Positions 1-6,289 of a DNA stretch of 23,686 bases are shown one piece after another. Position 1 is the stretch's first letter, and each line of letters starts with the position of its first letter. Origin of the DNA: CAZKYX01 sp964557125 (GTDB taxonomy: Bacteria > Patescibacteriota > Microgenomatia > Levybacterales > GWA1-39-11); assembly GCA_964557125.1 (NCBI GenBank), contig CAZKYX010000019.1, positions 1-23,686 of the forward strand, in the 5' to 3' direction. A model generated the notes under the pieces. That model had not been told where the DNA came from. It did not search any database and saw only the letters and a list, made by a program, of their open reading frames with translations. A program made the translations under genes and the position numbers.

Positions 1-9
1 GCTTATAGT

Positions 10-38
10 TTGCAATTTGACCTCAGGGGGCGTATAAT
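10..38 (+). promoter_or_regulatory. Sigma70-type promoter of the zinc-finger operon
   Basis: TTGCAA (10-15) and a perfect TATAAT (33-38) are separated by exactly 17 nt. This predicts a transcript start near 45 and a leader of about 78 nt before the ATG at 123. The leader can form a hairpin: 62-68 pairs with 74-80 over a 5-nt loop with one G-U pair. The same TTGCAA-N17-TATAAT arrangement recurs on the minus strand at 7613-7641. There, however, the ATG lies at the transcript start instead of behind a leader. Confidence 0.75.
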
Positions 39-122
39 CTTCTCAACAGAAGCTACTGTCACTTTTCAATTGCTGAAGAGAATGACTAAGCATTTGTAGC
101 ACATTAACTTACGGAGGAAAAA

Positions 123-332
123 ATGGAACAAACGGAAGTGATTCCTGATGTTATGCAAGAAAATGAAGATTTTCTAGCCAAAATGTTTGGTGATTTAGAG
201 GTAACCGCAGAAGACATAAAAAGACTATACCCAAAGCTAAAAAAATTCGGTAAATGTCCGAAATGTCGAGCAAAACTCGGCAGCCCCCAAAAGGTTGCTG
301 ACCATTTCAATGAAGGTGCCCACAAGAAGTAA
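123..332 (+). CDS. Small C2H2 zinc-finger protein (array member 1)
   Basis: This 69-residue protein has an acidic, helical N-terminus and a basic C-terminus holding one finger. The ligands are C45, C48, H61 and H67, spaced C-x2-C-x12-H-x5-H. Leu and Val take the two hydrophobic-core positions that are Phe and Leu in a classical C2H2 finger. A strong Shine-Dalgarno GGAGG (113-117) sits 5 nt before the ATG and fixes the start. It is the first gene of a four-gene operon behind the promoter at 10-38; the next SD overlaps its stop codon. Zinc binding is well supported by spacing. Binding to DNA, RNA or protein is inference. I do not recognise a named family. It differs from the other three members in its shorter H-x5-H spacing and lack of an extended N-terminal domain. 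Confidence 0.8.
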   Translation: MEQTEVIPDVMQENEDFLAKMFGDLEVTAEDIKRLYPKLKKFGKCPKCRAKLGSPQKVADHFNEGAHKK

Positions 333-343
333 AGGAGAAAATC

Positions 344-682
344 ATGGATGCTCCCGTGCCGACAAGCAGCACTTATGGTCCAATCGACCCTGAGCAGGCT
401 GAGTACTTTAGAAGATTTGGGGATGGAAGCCAGATCCTTCCTGCAAAGCTAAAGCAAGCTTATGATCTTTTCGGGTTTGAAGCTGACATCTTTCAGGAGG
501 TCCAAACAGACAAGAGAAATTATATTATGGCTTATGATAAGCCCACTTCGGTAAAGATACAGAAGGATGAAGTTTATAAATTTCCTTGTCCTGTCTGCGG
601 GTTATGCTTTGCTCGAAGAGTTGACCTCATTGTACATTGTTTTGCAAATCGAGCAACACCTTTTTGCGAACAAGTGTATTAA
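344..682 (+). CDS. Small C2H2 zinc-finger protein (array member 2)
   Basis: This 112-residue protein has a single C-terminal finger with C82, C85, H98 and a fourth ligand that is probably C108 (C-x2-C-x3-F-x5-L-x2-H-x9-C). C88 and C99 are other candidate ligands. The spacing from the first Cys to His is that of a classical C2H2 finger, with Phe89 and Leu95 at the core positions. The N-terminal half carries a segment, AEYFRRFGDGSQI (19-31), followed by a Leu/Tyr-rich helix. Both recur in the next gene, so the two are paralogues. The SD AAAGGAG (331-337) overlaps the stop of the preceding gene. The function is unknown; a nucleic-acid or protein adaptor role is the usual one for such fingers but is not shown here. 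Confidence 0.8.
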   Translation: MDAPVPTSSTYGPIDPEQAEYFRRFGDGSQILPAKLKQAYDLFGFEADIFQEVQTDKRNYIMAYDKPTSVKIQKDEVYKFPCPVCGLCFARRVDLIVHCFANRATPFCEQVY

Positions 683-697
683 GTAAAGGAGGACAAC

Positions 698-1009
698 ATG
701 GATGCACCTAACCAAGATAAGGCTGAGTTTTTTAGAAACTTTGCTGATGGTCTGCAGATCCGAGAGAAAAGTCTGAGTGATGCTCGCTCGTTGTATGGTT
801 ATGATGAGATAATGCATACCGAAAGACAAATTCAATTAAGCAGTGTTATCGCACAATCACTTCTAGAAGATGAGGGCGTTGCCGCATTTAATAAGGCCGC
901 TTACTTATCCAGCGTGTGTCCTGTATGTACTCTTGGATTTAGATACAGACTTGATATGGTGGAGCATTGCTATCGTAATAAAGACACTGTCTTTCACGAA
1001 GTCTTTTAA
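698..1009 (+). CDS. Small C2H2 zinc-finger protein (array member 3)
   Basis: This 103-residue protein is a paralogue of the gene before it. Both begin MDAP, and both carry an A-E-[FY]-F-R-x-F-x-D-G-x-Q-I motif (here residues 9-21) followed by an L-[FY]-G-[FY] segment. The finger is C74, C77, H90 and H100 (C-x2-C-x3-F-x5-M-x2-H-x9-H), so the fourth ligand that is Cys in member 2 is His here. The optimal SD AAAGGAGG (685-692) lies 5 nt before the ATG. The C-terminus ends three residues after the last His, as in the sister proteins. The middle region (about 45-68) is predicted helical and is not shared with member 2. No named family recognised. Confidence 0.8.
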   Translation: MDAPNQDKAEFFRNFADGLQIREKSLSDARSLYGYDEIMHTERQIQLSSVIAQSLLEDEGVAAFNKAAYLSSVCPVCTLGFRYRLDMVEHCYRNKDTVFHEVF

Positions 1010-1030
1010 TAAAAAGGAGAGAAGGAAGAA

Positions 1031-1354
1031 ATGGAATCTTTGGCGTTTCCGATGGTCTTTTCACTCGTTAGCAAGGGGGTGGTGGTTGAAGACGCACTCC
1101 ATCCTGAACTAGAACTGGCTCTTAAAACAGCCATTCGCAAAGGCATTATTTCAAATCTTGATAATTTCATTCGGTTGCAAAACCTTGAAGTGAGCAGAAT
1201 GCACACAAGAAATTCATCAAGAAATTTTCGAACAGCCGCAAGCTACGAGTTTGAGAACTGCTGTCCGGTATGCGGAATCGCATTCCACACGGTCGAGGAA
1301 CTCGACATGCACAAGACGGCAAACCAAAACTACACCCCGCACATGGTTCCTTAA
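1031..1354 (+). CDS. Small C2H2 zinc-finger protein (array member 4)
   Basis: This 107-residue protein has a C-terminal finger with C78, C81, H94 and H104 (C-x2-C-x3-F-x5-L-x2-H-x9-H), the same spacing as member 3. The N-terminal 70 residues differ from members 2 and 3. They are hydrophobic at the start, then helical with basic residues. Two purine-rich SD candidates precede the ATG: AAGGAG (1014-1019) and GAAGGA (1021-1026). It is the last gene of the operon; a strong hairpin follows 27 nt after the stop. The finger and its position are clear, but the cellular role is not. Confidence 0.8.
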   Translation: MESLAFPMVFSLVSKGVVVEDALHPELELALKTAIRKGIISNLDNFIRLQNLEVSRMHTRNSSRNFRTAASYEFENCCPVCGIAFHTVEELDMHKTANQNYTPHMVP

Positions 1355-1380
1355 GGATTTCCTTTCGTAAGTAAAAATTG

Positions 1381-1417
1381 GGGAGGGTTGGGAGAATTTA
1401 TTCTTCCTGCCCTTCCC
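1381..1417 (+). terminator. Terminator-like hairpin after the zinc-finger operon
   Basis: A G-rich arm (1381-1396) pairs with a C-rich arm (1401-1417) around the loop TTTA, giving a long stem with a few mismatches or a bulge. AT-rich sequence (1426-1460) with T tracts follows, but no T run directly abuts the stem. Its position just after the last zinc-finger gene supports termination. The right arm and its flank recur at 2113-2146. Confidence 0.6.
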
Positions 1418-1425
1418 TACCACAC
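1392..1425 (+). repeat. 34-bp direct repeat, copy 1
   Basis: This copy matches 2113-2146 at 32 of 34 positions. It covers the loop and right arm of the hairpin above and ends in CCTACCACAC. Both copies lie immediately downstream of a plus-strand gene or operon end. Confidence 0.75.
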
Positions 1426-1492
1426 ATAAAAATTTCAAATTTTAAATTTTTAATTTTTATTCAAATCCAAATGAAAGAAACAAGGAATTGCG

Positions 1493-1501
1493 TGTTACAA
1501 T
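1493..1501 (+). promoter_or_regulatory. Extended -10 promoter, leaderless
   Basis: TG-T-TACAAT is an extended -10 element (TACAAT at 1496-1501). Exactly 6 nt separate it from the ATG at 1508, so transcription would begin at the start codon. No good -35 box is visible, as is usual for extended -10 promoters, and no Shine-Dalgarno site is present. Confidence 0.55.
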
Positions 1502-1507
1502 TAAGTA

Positions 1508-1849
1508 ATGATAATAACTTCTAAAAAGCCATTCACCAAAGAAGAAATTGAACAATTGAAAGAAGTATTTGATGTTTATATTAAAACTGTAATTGACATT
1601 AAGGGTGAGGTTTGCTCGGCGGGATGTGATAGGCATTTTGAATCCGAGCAGATTCTTCTTAGAGAAGGCTCTTTGCAGAATAATCTTTGGGGCGGTGGGA
1701 TTGACCTCGAAACGAAAGTGATTGACTATAATTCTTTTATTAACATTAGGCCTACACAAAATAACACCAGCAATGAAATACAGAGTGAAAATCTTCGAAA
1801 GGAATATGAAAGACTGACGAAGTTTTTTTTCAAAGAACTATATGAATAA
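1508..1849 (+). CDS. DUF5674-like protein
   Basis: This 113-residue soluble protein resembles, from memory, the DUF5674 family seen often in Patescibacteria. It has an N-terminal helix, a beta segment containing VIDIKGEVCSAGCDRHFE (28-45), a GS-x-Q-x-x-L-W-G motif (54-62), and an INIRP-x-Q segment near 79-84. No catalytic function is established for the family to my knowledge. C36, C40 and H43 might bind a metal, but this is a guess. The start follows an extended -10 element by 6 nt, which indicates a leaderless transcript. The next gene overlaps its end by 8 nt, so the two are probably translated together. Confidence 0.6.
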   Translation: MIITSKKPFTKEEIEQLKEVFDVYIKTVIDIKGEVCSAGCDRHFESEQILLREGSLQNNLWGGGIDLETKVIDYNSFINIRPTQNNTSNEIQSENLRKEYERLTKFFFKELYE

Positions 1850-2114
1850 CAAAATAATACTTGAATCGCTTGCGCTTGATTTAAAAAGGGTTGCTCTCGG
1901 TTATCATAGAGAATCTTACAAGATGGCTGAAAGGTTTTATGAGGAAGCATACAAAAGAACTACTGAGGTTGATCTGGTGCTTCTAAAGCCCTACCTGAAG
2001 AAAGTACTTGAAAAAGTGCAAACATTAGAAGGAAAAGATGCTAAAAGTATCGCTGAGGAAGCTCAAATGTTGAGTACGCTTATTCAGAATTATTCTATCA
2101 AATATCTTGGTTGA
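1842..2114 (+). CDS. Small helical protein, function unknown
   Basis: This 90-residue, charged, apparently all-helical protein has no signal peptide, membrane segment or Cys. It begins within the last codons of the DUF5674-like gene (8-nt overlap, start and stop interleaved in ATGAATAA), which points to translational coupling and a shared role. Heptad-like Leu spacing in residues 45-75 could support dimerisation. I do not recognise it; the pairing with a DUF5674-like gene resembles a two-gene module, but nothing specific marks it as a toxin or antitoxin. Confidence 0.6.
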   Translation: MNNKIILESLALDLKRVALGYHRESYKMAERFYEEAYKRTTEVDLVLLKPYLKKVLEKVQTLEGKDAKSIAEEAQMLSTLIQNYSIKYLG

Positions 2115-2146
2115 GAATTTATTCTTTCAGCCCTTCCCTACCACAC
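2113..2146 (+). repeat. 34-bp direct repeat, copy 2
   Basis: Second copy of the element at 1392-1425 with two mismatches. It overlaps the stop codon of the upstream small gene. The G-rich left arm that completes the hairpin at copy 1 is missing here, so copy 2 forms at most a 5-bp stem. Confidence 0.75.
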
Positions 2147-2154
2147 CACATTTA

Positions 2155-2175
2155 CAATAACCCAATAACCCAATA
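2155..2175. repeat. Octamer tandem repeat CAATAACC
   Basis: CAATAACC occurs twice in a row (2155-2162, 2163-2170), followed by a partial third copy. It lies in the gene-free convergent region between the plus-strand genes and the sortase. The rest of 2176-2290 shows no gene; it includes a short dyad GTTC...GAAC around 2265-2285. Confidence 0.6.
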
Positions 2176-2296
2176 TTCTAATAAGCAAATAATCTAGAAT
2201 AAGTAAGATAGAATCAGAAGCAACAATTAAGTATAAAGGGTTTGGAATTAGGGTATTTGAATTGGTTCTCGACTACGCTCGAACAATAACTAAGAA

Positions 2297-2384
2297 TTAA
2301 GGATTAGGAGTTAGGGAATTTTCTACAACCTACAACCCTCCGGGCAGAGCCCTCTGGGCGGCGCCTACAACCTAAAACCTAAAT
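2297..2384. repeat. Telomere-like heptad repeat tract with GC-rich core
   Basis: Three degenerate heptads TTAAGGA, TTAGGAG and TTAGGGA (2297-2317) are followed after 4 nt by nine in-phase heptads (2322-2384). These read TCTACAA, CCTACAA, four GC-rich units (2336-2363), CCTACAA, CCTAAAA and CCTAAAT. The GC-rich core is itself two similar 14-mers (11 of 14 identical) and can form small GGGC/GCCC hairpins. The first and last blocks are roughly complementary, so the tract could fold on itself. Its end contains the stop codon of the sortase gene (2379-2381). It may act as a bidirectional terminator between convergent genes. Confidence 0.55.
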
Positions 2385-2912
2385 GAGCGGCTTTGCTACT
2401 ACTACAAATCTTTTTGAATCCAAAAATCCTACGCATGTATAAATTGTAATTCTGGTATCAGGGGTATTATCAATAATATACGTCTGGTCTGAATTCACTG
2501 TTGCTGTATATTCTATTTTAAATTCTCTTTTTGTACCATCCTCCATAATGACATATACCCTCTCCCCTGTTCTTACTTGGGGTAAATTCTTTAAAAGACT
2601 GGTCCAATTGTGTCCATACATAACGCTATTTCCCTTTTCCCCCGGTAATGGTGTTGAAAGAAGGTAAGACACGCCTTTTTCAGTTGTTTCCCATTTATTT
2701 TTATCAGCTACGGCAGGAACTATCGGTAAATGAACGTTAATTGAGGGAATATGAATGGTATTTGGTGTTTCGATGCTTAAAGCAACGACTTTGGTTGGGT
2801 ACTCTTTAAATGTTAATGGATGAGATGAATGTCTCAAGTACAACAGGTAGAATGAGCTAATTAAGAAAAGTATACCTGCGCAGATGAAGAGTCTTGAAAG
2901 AAAGTTTTTCAT
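2379..2912 (-). CDS. Sortase (class D/E/F-like transpeptidase)
   Basis: This 177-residue membrane-anchored sortase has an N-terminal transmembrane segment (about 8-26). The catalytic triad is visible: H101 in MYGHNW, C160 in IYTC, and R168 in SKRFVV. The length and lack of long insertions fit small class D/E/F enzymes. It should cleave a LPxTG-like motif between Thr and Gly on the outer face and join the protein to an amine acceptor. The gene directly upstream encodes a secreted protein with a LASTG signal, so this is a dedicated enzyme-substrate pair. The 34-nt gap to that gene has no clear promoter, and no strong SD precedes the ATG. The acceptor in the envelope is unknown. Confidence 0.9.
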   Translation of the reverse strand: MKNFLSRLFICAGILFLISSFYLLYLRHSSHPLTFKEYPTKVVALSIETPNTIHIPSINVHLPIVPAVADKNKWETTEKGVSYLLSTPLPGEKGNSVMYGHNWTSLLKNLPQVRTGERVYVIMEDGTKREFKIEYTATVNSDQTYIIDNTPDTRITIYTCVGFLDSKRFVVVAKPLI

Positions 2913-2946
2913 AGAGTATTAAGAGGTTCACTCTCAAAGAAAAACT

Positions 2947-3561
2947 TTAGTTACCTTTTTTTCTGAGAAGAAATCCTGAAAGAGTCAATACAACTCCTGA
3001 AGCAAGGACTGAAAGTACAAAGAGAATGTTTCCTGTTGAAGCAAGTCCAGCTTTGTTGCCTGTTGCAGACTCGACAAATGAGCTTTTTCCATCAGAACGT
3101 CCGTCAGACCTTCCATCAGAACGTCCATCTGAGCCACCATTGGTAGTTGATGAGCCACCATTACACGAGAAATTTATGTTTTGTGCTAAATATGCGCCTT
3201 CAGATAGTCCCCAAGCTGAACCGTCAGGAATAAATATCCAGCCATCGTTTTCATATATGTTAATGTCAGCATCACTCAACTGCCCAGCATATAGCCAGTT
3301 AGTCTGTATTCCGGAACCGTCTGCACCGCAAAAACACTGTAAAGCATTACCATTTCCAAGGGAATATACAACATCTGTACCTGTTTTTGCGCCTTCTCCT
3401 GCTATTCCATGTTCACCACTTGGATAATTGGCAACGATTGAGCCACTAGGTGTAAGACAAGATGTGAATTCCGGAGTAGTGATAGCAAAGACGGGAGTTG
3501 CAGCCGTAAGAAGCACGGTTGCAAAAGTTACTGTCGCTGAAGTCAATTTTGTTAAATTCAT
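2947..3561 (-). CDS. Secreted surface protein with C-terminal LASTG sorting signal
   Basis: This 204-residue protein carries a signal peptide (1-26, cleavage after VFA) and an extracellular domain (27-140) with four cysteines (C35, C76, C78, C133). A low-complexity linker with four SDG[R/K] units (144-159) follows. The end is a sorting signal: LASTG (173-177), a hydrophobic segment (about 179-199) and the basic tail RKKGN. LAxTG is a recognised variant of the sortase motif. The adjacent sortase is the obvious partner. The globular domain is not one I recognise. The gene has its own consensus promoter whose predicted transcript begins about 5 nt before the ATG, and it lacks an SD. It is probably abundant at the cell surface. 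Confidence 0.85.
   Translation of the reverse strand: MNLTKLTSATVTFATVLLTAATPVFAITTPEFTSCLTPSGSIVANYPSGEHGIAGEGAKTGTDVVYSLGNGNALQCFCGADGSGIQTNWLYAGQLSDADINIYENDGWIFIPDGSAWGLSEGAYLAQNINFSCNGGSSTTNGGSDGRSDGRSDGRSDGKSSFVESATGNKAGLASTGNILFVLSVLASGVVLTLSGFLLRKKGN
3092..3139 (-). repeat. 12-bp tandem repeat encoding SDGR units
   Basis: Four consecutive 12-bp units (3092-3103, 3104-3115, 3116-3127, 3128-3139) encode the Ser-Asp-Gly-Arg/Lys and Gly-Ser stalk of the surface protein. The first and third differ at one base. Such an in-frame array can change copy number and so vary stalk length. Confidence 0.75.
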
Positions 3562-3572
3562 AATGACTCAGT

Positions 3573-3601
3573 ATTATAGTACATTATTATAAGCTTGTCA
3601 A
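3573..3601 (-). promoter_or_regulatory. Full-consensus promoter of the surface protein
   Basis: On the minus strand, TTGACA (3596-3601) and TATAAT (3573-3578) are both perfect and are separated by 17 nt. The -10 ends 11 nt before the ATG at 3561, so the predicted leader is only about 5 nt and contains no SD. This is the strongest promoter in the window. Confidence 0.85.
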
Positions 3602-3661
3602 TAGGTGGTTGTGTGCTTAAATTATTAGCTTCTGGGCTGTAAAAATTCCCAACTATACGAC

Positions 3662-4930
3662 TTAGAAGTTAATTGGTGAGCGGAAATATTTGATGAATCT
3701 TTCAATAATGCTTGGATTGATTTTTTCTAGGGTAATCTTATTGTTCTCATTGTCTCTCAAGTTCACTATTTGCGATTTGTACCCTACGGCAGATACTTCA
3801 ACTTCTAAATTATTATTTACAGAAGCAAAACTAAATATACCGTTCTGTTGAGTAATAACTGCACCTAAGGAATCAGTAATTATGGCATTATCAATAGATT
3901 GGCTGAGCGAATTCACAACAGAACCGCTGTATGAATATGGGTCATAAGCTTTTCTCAAGGATGCTACGGCTAAGCGTTCTTTACCAGATGGCTCCCATAT
4001 TTGCGTTGAACCGCCGGTATTTACCCAATAATTCATTCCAACCACATTATCGTTGTTGGACAAAAGATACATGGTCTTTGTTAGCCATTCAGCCTGTTCT
4101 AGCTCACTCATCGCTCCATTAATATCGGGTATTGGTGCTCCAAATTCTCCTAAAATTACCTTTCCTCCACTCTTTTGGGCGTACTCATTTATGTCCTCAA
4201 CTAACTTCTCTGGTGTTTTGACGTAATGATCAATTACGACTATTCCATCTAATTTTGAAGTTGTTTCTTTATCCATAATTAGTTTTGCGACGTCACCATT
4301 CATAGAATGGTAATTTGAATCTACCTTTTTATTAATTTTGTTAAAGGCTTTTTTGGTGACTAAGTACTCTTCAATTAAAAATTTCTTGTGTCCCCCGCTA
4401 TCGCCATTGAGTCTTGGGTCTCCCGGCCCTCCATTTTCGCACTCAGGACATGCTGAGAAAGCATCCCCATCCTCAAATAAATTACTGTTTTCGAGAATAA
4501 ATTTTTCGGTTTTTTGAATATGCTCCGCTCTTCCTATCTTTTGGTAATCAAACCAACCCTCCCAGCCTGAAAAATTACCACGAAACCAAACTTTTAAATT
4601 ATACTGACGTGCGTATTTTACCCACCTTTTAAGTATTGGAAGAAACTCCTCGTCGTAAGGTGTTGCGATGCCAACGTGTGTTGCTCCGGTGTCTGCAATA
4701 GACTTTATTTGACGTTCAATTGTCACATCAAATGTAGGATCGTTCAATTTCTCCCGCGATAGATCTCTAGACCATTTCATGGTATCAATAGACTGAAAAT
4801 TCCAAAATCTTGCCTTGTTAGTAGTTTGCGGTGCCTTTACTGTCGACTTGAGCATGAATCCACCAATAATTAGTGCTAAAAAAACACTTACAAGAAAGAA
4901 CTTCCTACCAATTGTGAGTTTTATTGTCAT
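3662..4930 (-). CDS. Membrane-anchored TIM-barrel glycoside hydrolase with carboxypeptidase-regulatory-like domain
   Basis: This 422-residue protein has an N-terminal transmembrane anchor (about 10-27) without a clear cleavage site. A barrel-like catalytic region (about 40-330) follows, then a C-terminal beta domain (about 338-402) resembling the carboxypeptidase regulatory-like fold. The segment LGEFGAP (260-266) places E262 as the likely nucleophile, as in clan A hydrolases. E163 or E165 in the CPECE segment is a candidate acid/base. WFRGN and MNYWVN segments also fit strand ends of a clan A barrel. The family is uncertain (GH5-like or an unassigned group). The substrate is probably a surface polysaccharide, given its place in the glycan locus. 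A TATAAT (4939-4944) 8 nt before the ATG suggests a short-leader start of its own. Confidence 0.65.
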   Translation of the reverse strand: MTIKLTIGRKFFLVSVFLALIIGGFMLKSTVKAPQTTNKARFWNFQSIDTMKWSRDLSREKLNDPTFDVTIERQIKSIADTGATHVGIATPYDEEFLPILKRWVKYARQYNLKVWFRGNFSGWEGWFDYQKIGRAEHIQKTEKFILENSNLFEDGDAFSACPECENGGPGDPRLNGDSGGHKKFLIEEYLVTKKAFNKINKKVDSNYHSMNGDVAKLIMDKETTSKLDGIVVIDHYVKTPEKLVEDINEYAQKSGGKVILGEFGAPIPDINGAMSELEQAEWLTKTMYLLSNNDNVVGMNYWVNTGGSTQIWEPSGKERLAVASLRKAYDPYSYSGSVVNSLSQSIDNAIITDSLGAVITQQNGIFSFASVNNNLEVEVSAVGYKSQIVNLRDNENNKITLEKINPSIIERFIKYFRSPINF

Positions 4931-4938
4931 CTGTATGA

Positions 4939-4944
4939 ATTATA
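4939..4944 (-). promoter_or_regulatory. Possible -10 element before the anchored hydrolase
   Basis: TATAAT lies in the 16-nt gap between two hydrolase genes, 8 nt upstream of the ATG at 4930, so the transcript would have a leader of only 1-3 nt. The sequence 17 nt upstream (CTATTC) is a poor -35 box, so this may be a weak internal promoter or chance in AT-rich DNA. Confidence 0.35.
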
Positions 4945-4946
4945 CG

Positions 4947-6272
4947 TTATAAAAGCTTCAAGAATAGCAGTTTGTCCTCATTTCCATAATAGTCAGGTTT
5001 GATAATAACTTTTCCTTTATCGCTTTTAATGCGTTTAAGTACGCTTATATCTGTTGGATTTATCCAAGTAAGTATTGCTTTTGATGTTAATTTTAGTTCA
5101 AAACTCATACCAGCACGTTCCGGAAAGTAAATCGCGTAAAATTTACTTCCAATATTACATGCTATTGGATAGTTGGTATGGGTTTTACTAAATTGAGGTG
5201 TAATAATTTCAAAATCGGGTTTTAAATCAATCCATTTATAACTCTTAAGTAATGATTTAAGTAGCCCAATCTGCTCTGCCCCTTTAAAATGCAAGGCTTT
5301 TTGATATGAGGAGTCGCCCCAATGGTTCATAAATCCATCATTATTTTCTTTTTGCCATACTCCATGGGCGCCATACGAATGACCGGATGCTCCGGAAAAC
5401 ATACTTATTATAAAAGCTTTGCGTTGGTCATGTGCCTTAAAATTGCCTAGAATACCCTCATACCATGGCTCTAGGTTGATAATTGGTTTTCTGCCAACAA
5501 GCATCGCCTGTCGCATGAAATATAGTCTTTTTTTGTCGTGGCCTGACTGAATTGAATTGATATCTAGCCATTTTGGATTATTAAAAAGTGTATTTGCATC
5601 CGTTCTTCCCGTAACATGAATAGTAAGAGGCTTTCTATTTTTATTGATACTTGCAACGTAGTTACCGACCTCATTCCATTTTTTTACTCTTTCTTTAAGT
5701 AACACATCATCATTACCAATACCAGAATTGCTTTTTGATCTAATTTCTCCTATTTTTTGAAGCAAAGCCGGAGACAGCTTACCTAGAATATGCGACAATC
5801 TTTTGCTTGCTTTATTTATTTTGCTTCTTTCATATCCATTCAAAAATACATCTGCCTCACCTGTGAGACAAAATATTACATTTTGATCACCGTATCTTTT
5901 TATTAATTCGCTCCAGAAGTTCTTAGTATTATTAACGCCGGTTATGTCTATGTGGTGACCCCAGCCACCAAAAATTACCGGTGTCATGTTGTGTTTTAAA
6001 ATTAGGTGAATACGCTTATCGAATTCATCTAAATATCTTAAATTAAGCTTAAAATCCTTTGTGAATGGGTGTCCTCCATTATTTTCTGCGTCTTTTGAGA
6101 AAAAAGGTACCTCAGGTGGTACTCCGGCAACTATTTGAATGGCTGTGAATCCCTGTTTTGTGCGTAATTTTAGTGCAGATTCAAATTCTTCCAATGTGTA
6201 TCTTTTTGTTGCGCCAAACCACATCGTGTCTGCGAGATAAAAAAATGATTTGTTATCTTGAAATAGCCTCAT
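4947..6272 (-). CDS. Apiosidase-like (DUF4038) glycoside hydrolase
   Basis: This 441-residue protein matches the DUF4038/apiosidase-like catalytic domain. It opens with FFYLADTMW (10-18), continues with a KQGFTAIQ segment (39-46), and has INLEPWYEG (265-273) and HSYGAHGVWQ (298-307), all typical landmarks. Candidate catalytic acids are E139 or D141 (GEADVF) and E268 or E272 (EPWYE); the assignment is by analogy with GH140-type enzymes. The last 90 residues form a beta-rich C-terminal domain. No signal peptide is seen, so it may be cytoplasmic or use another export route. TATAGT lies 6 nt before the ATG, consistent with a leaderless start. It sits 17 nt downstream of the dehydrogenase gene. 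True apiosidase activity is not implied by the fold. Confidence 0.75.
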   Translation of the reverse strand: MRLFQDNKSFFYLADTMWFGATKRYTLEEFESALKLRTKQGFTAIQIVAGVPPEVPFFSKDAENNGGHPFTKDFKLNLRYLDEFDKRIHLILKHNMTPVIFGGWGHHIDITGVNNTKNFWSELIKRYGDQNVIFCLTGEADVFLNGYERSKINKASKRLSHILGKLSPALLQKIGEIRSKSNSGIGNDDVLLKERVKKWNEVGNYVASINKNRKPLTIHVTGRTDANTLFNNPKWLDINSIQSGHDKKRLYFMRQAMLVGRKPIINLEPWYEGILGNFKAHDQRKAFIISMFSGASGHSYGAHGVWQKENNDGFMNHWGDSSYQKALHFKGAEQIGLLKSLLKSYKWIDLKPDFEIITPQFSKTHTNYPIACNIGSKFYAIYFPERAGMSFELKLTSKAILTWINPTDISVLKRIKSDKGKVIIKPDYYGNEDKLLFLKLL

Positions 6273-6278
6273 AGCTTT

Positions 6279-6284
6279 ACTATA
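6279..6284 (-). promoter_or_regulatory. Possible -10 element, leaderless spacing
   Basis: TATAGT (one mismatch to TATAAT) lies exactly 6 nt before the ATG at 6272, the same spacing as at 7606 and 1508. The best -35 candidate, TTGTCA (6305-6310), is 20 nt away, so the support comes mainly from the repeated -10 to ATG spacing. Confidence 0.35.
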
Positions 6285-6289
6285 TCAGG

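Noticed and set aside
17..38. TTGACC as the -35 box of the first promoter
   Set aside because: The spacer to TATAAT would be only 10 nt. TTGCAA at 10-15 gives the correct 17 nt.
123..1354. Ros/MucR-type bacterial zinc fingers
   Set aside because: The finger is at the extreme C-terminus with x12 then mostly x9 spacing, unlike the compact Ros pattern, and the flanking residues do not match.
2297..2384. True telomere or linear replicon end
   Set aside because: The repeats are few, degenerate and internal, with genes on both sides.
3092..3139. CRISPR-like array
   Set aside because: Units are 12 bp with no spacers and encode an in-frame SDGR protein stalk.
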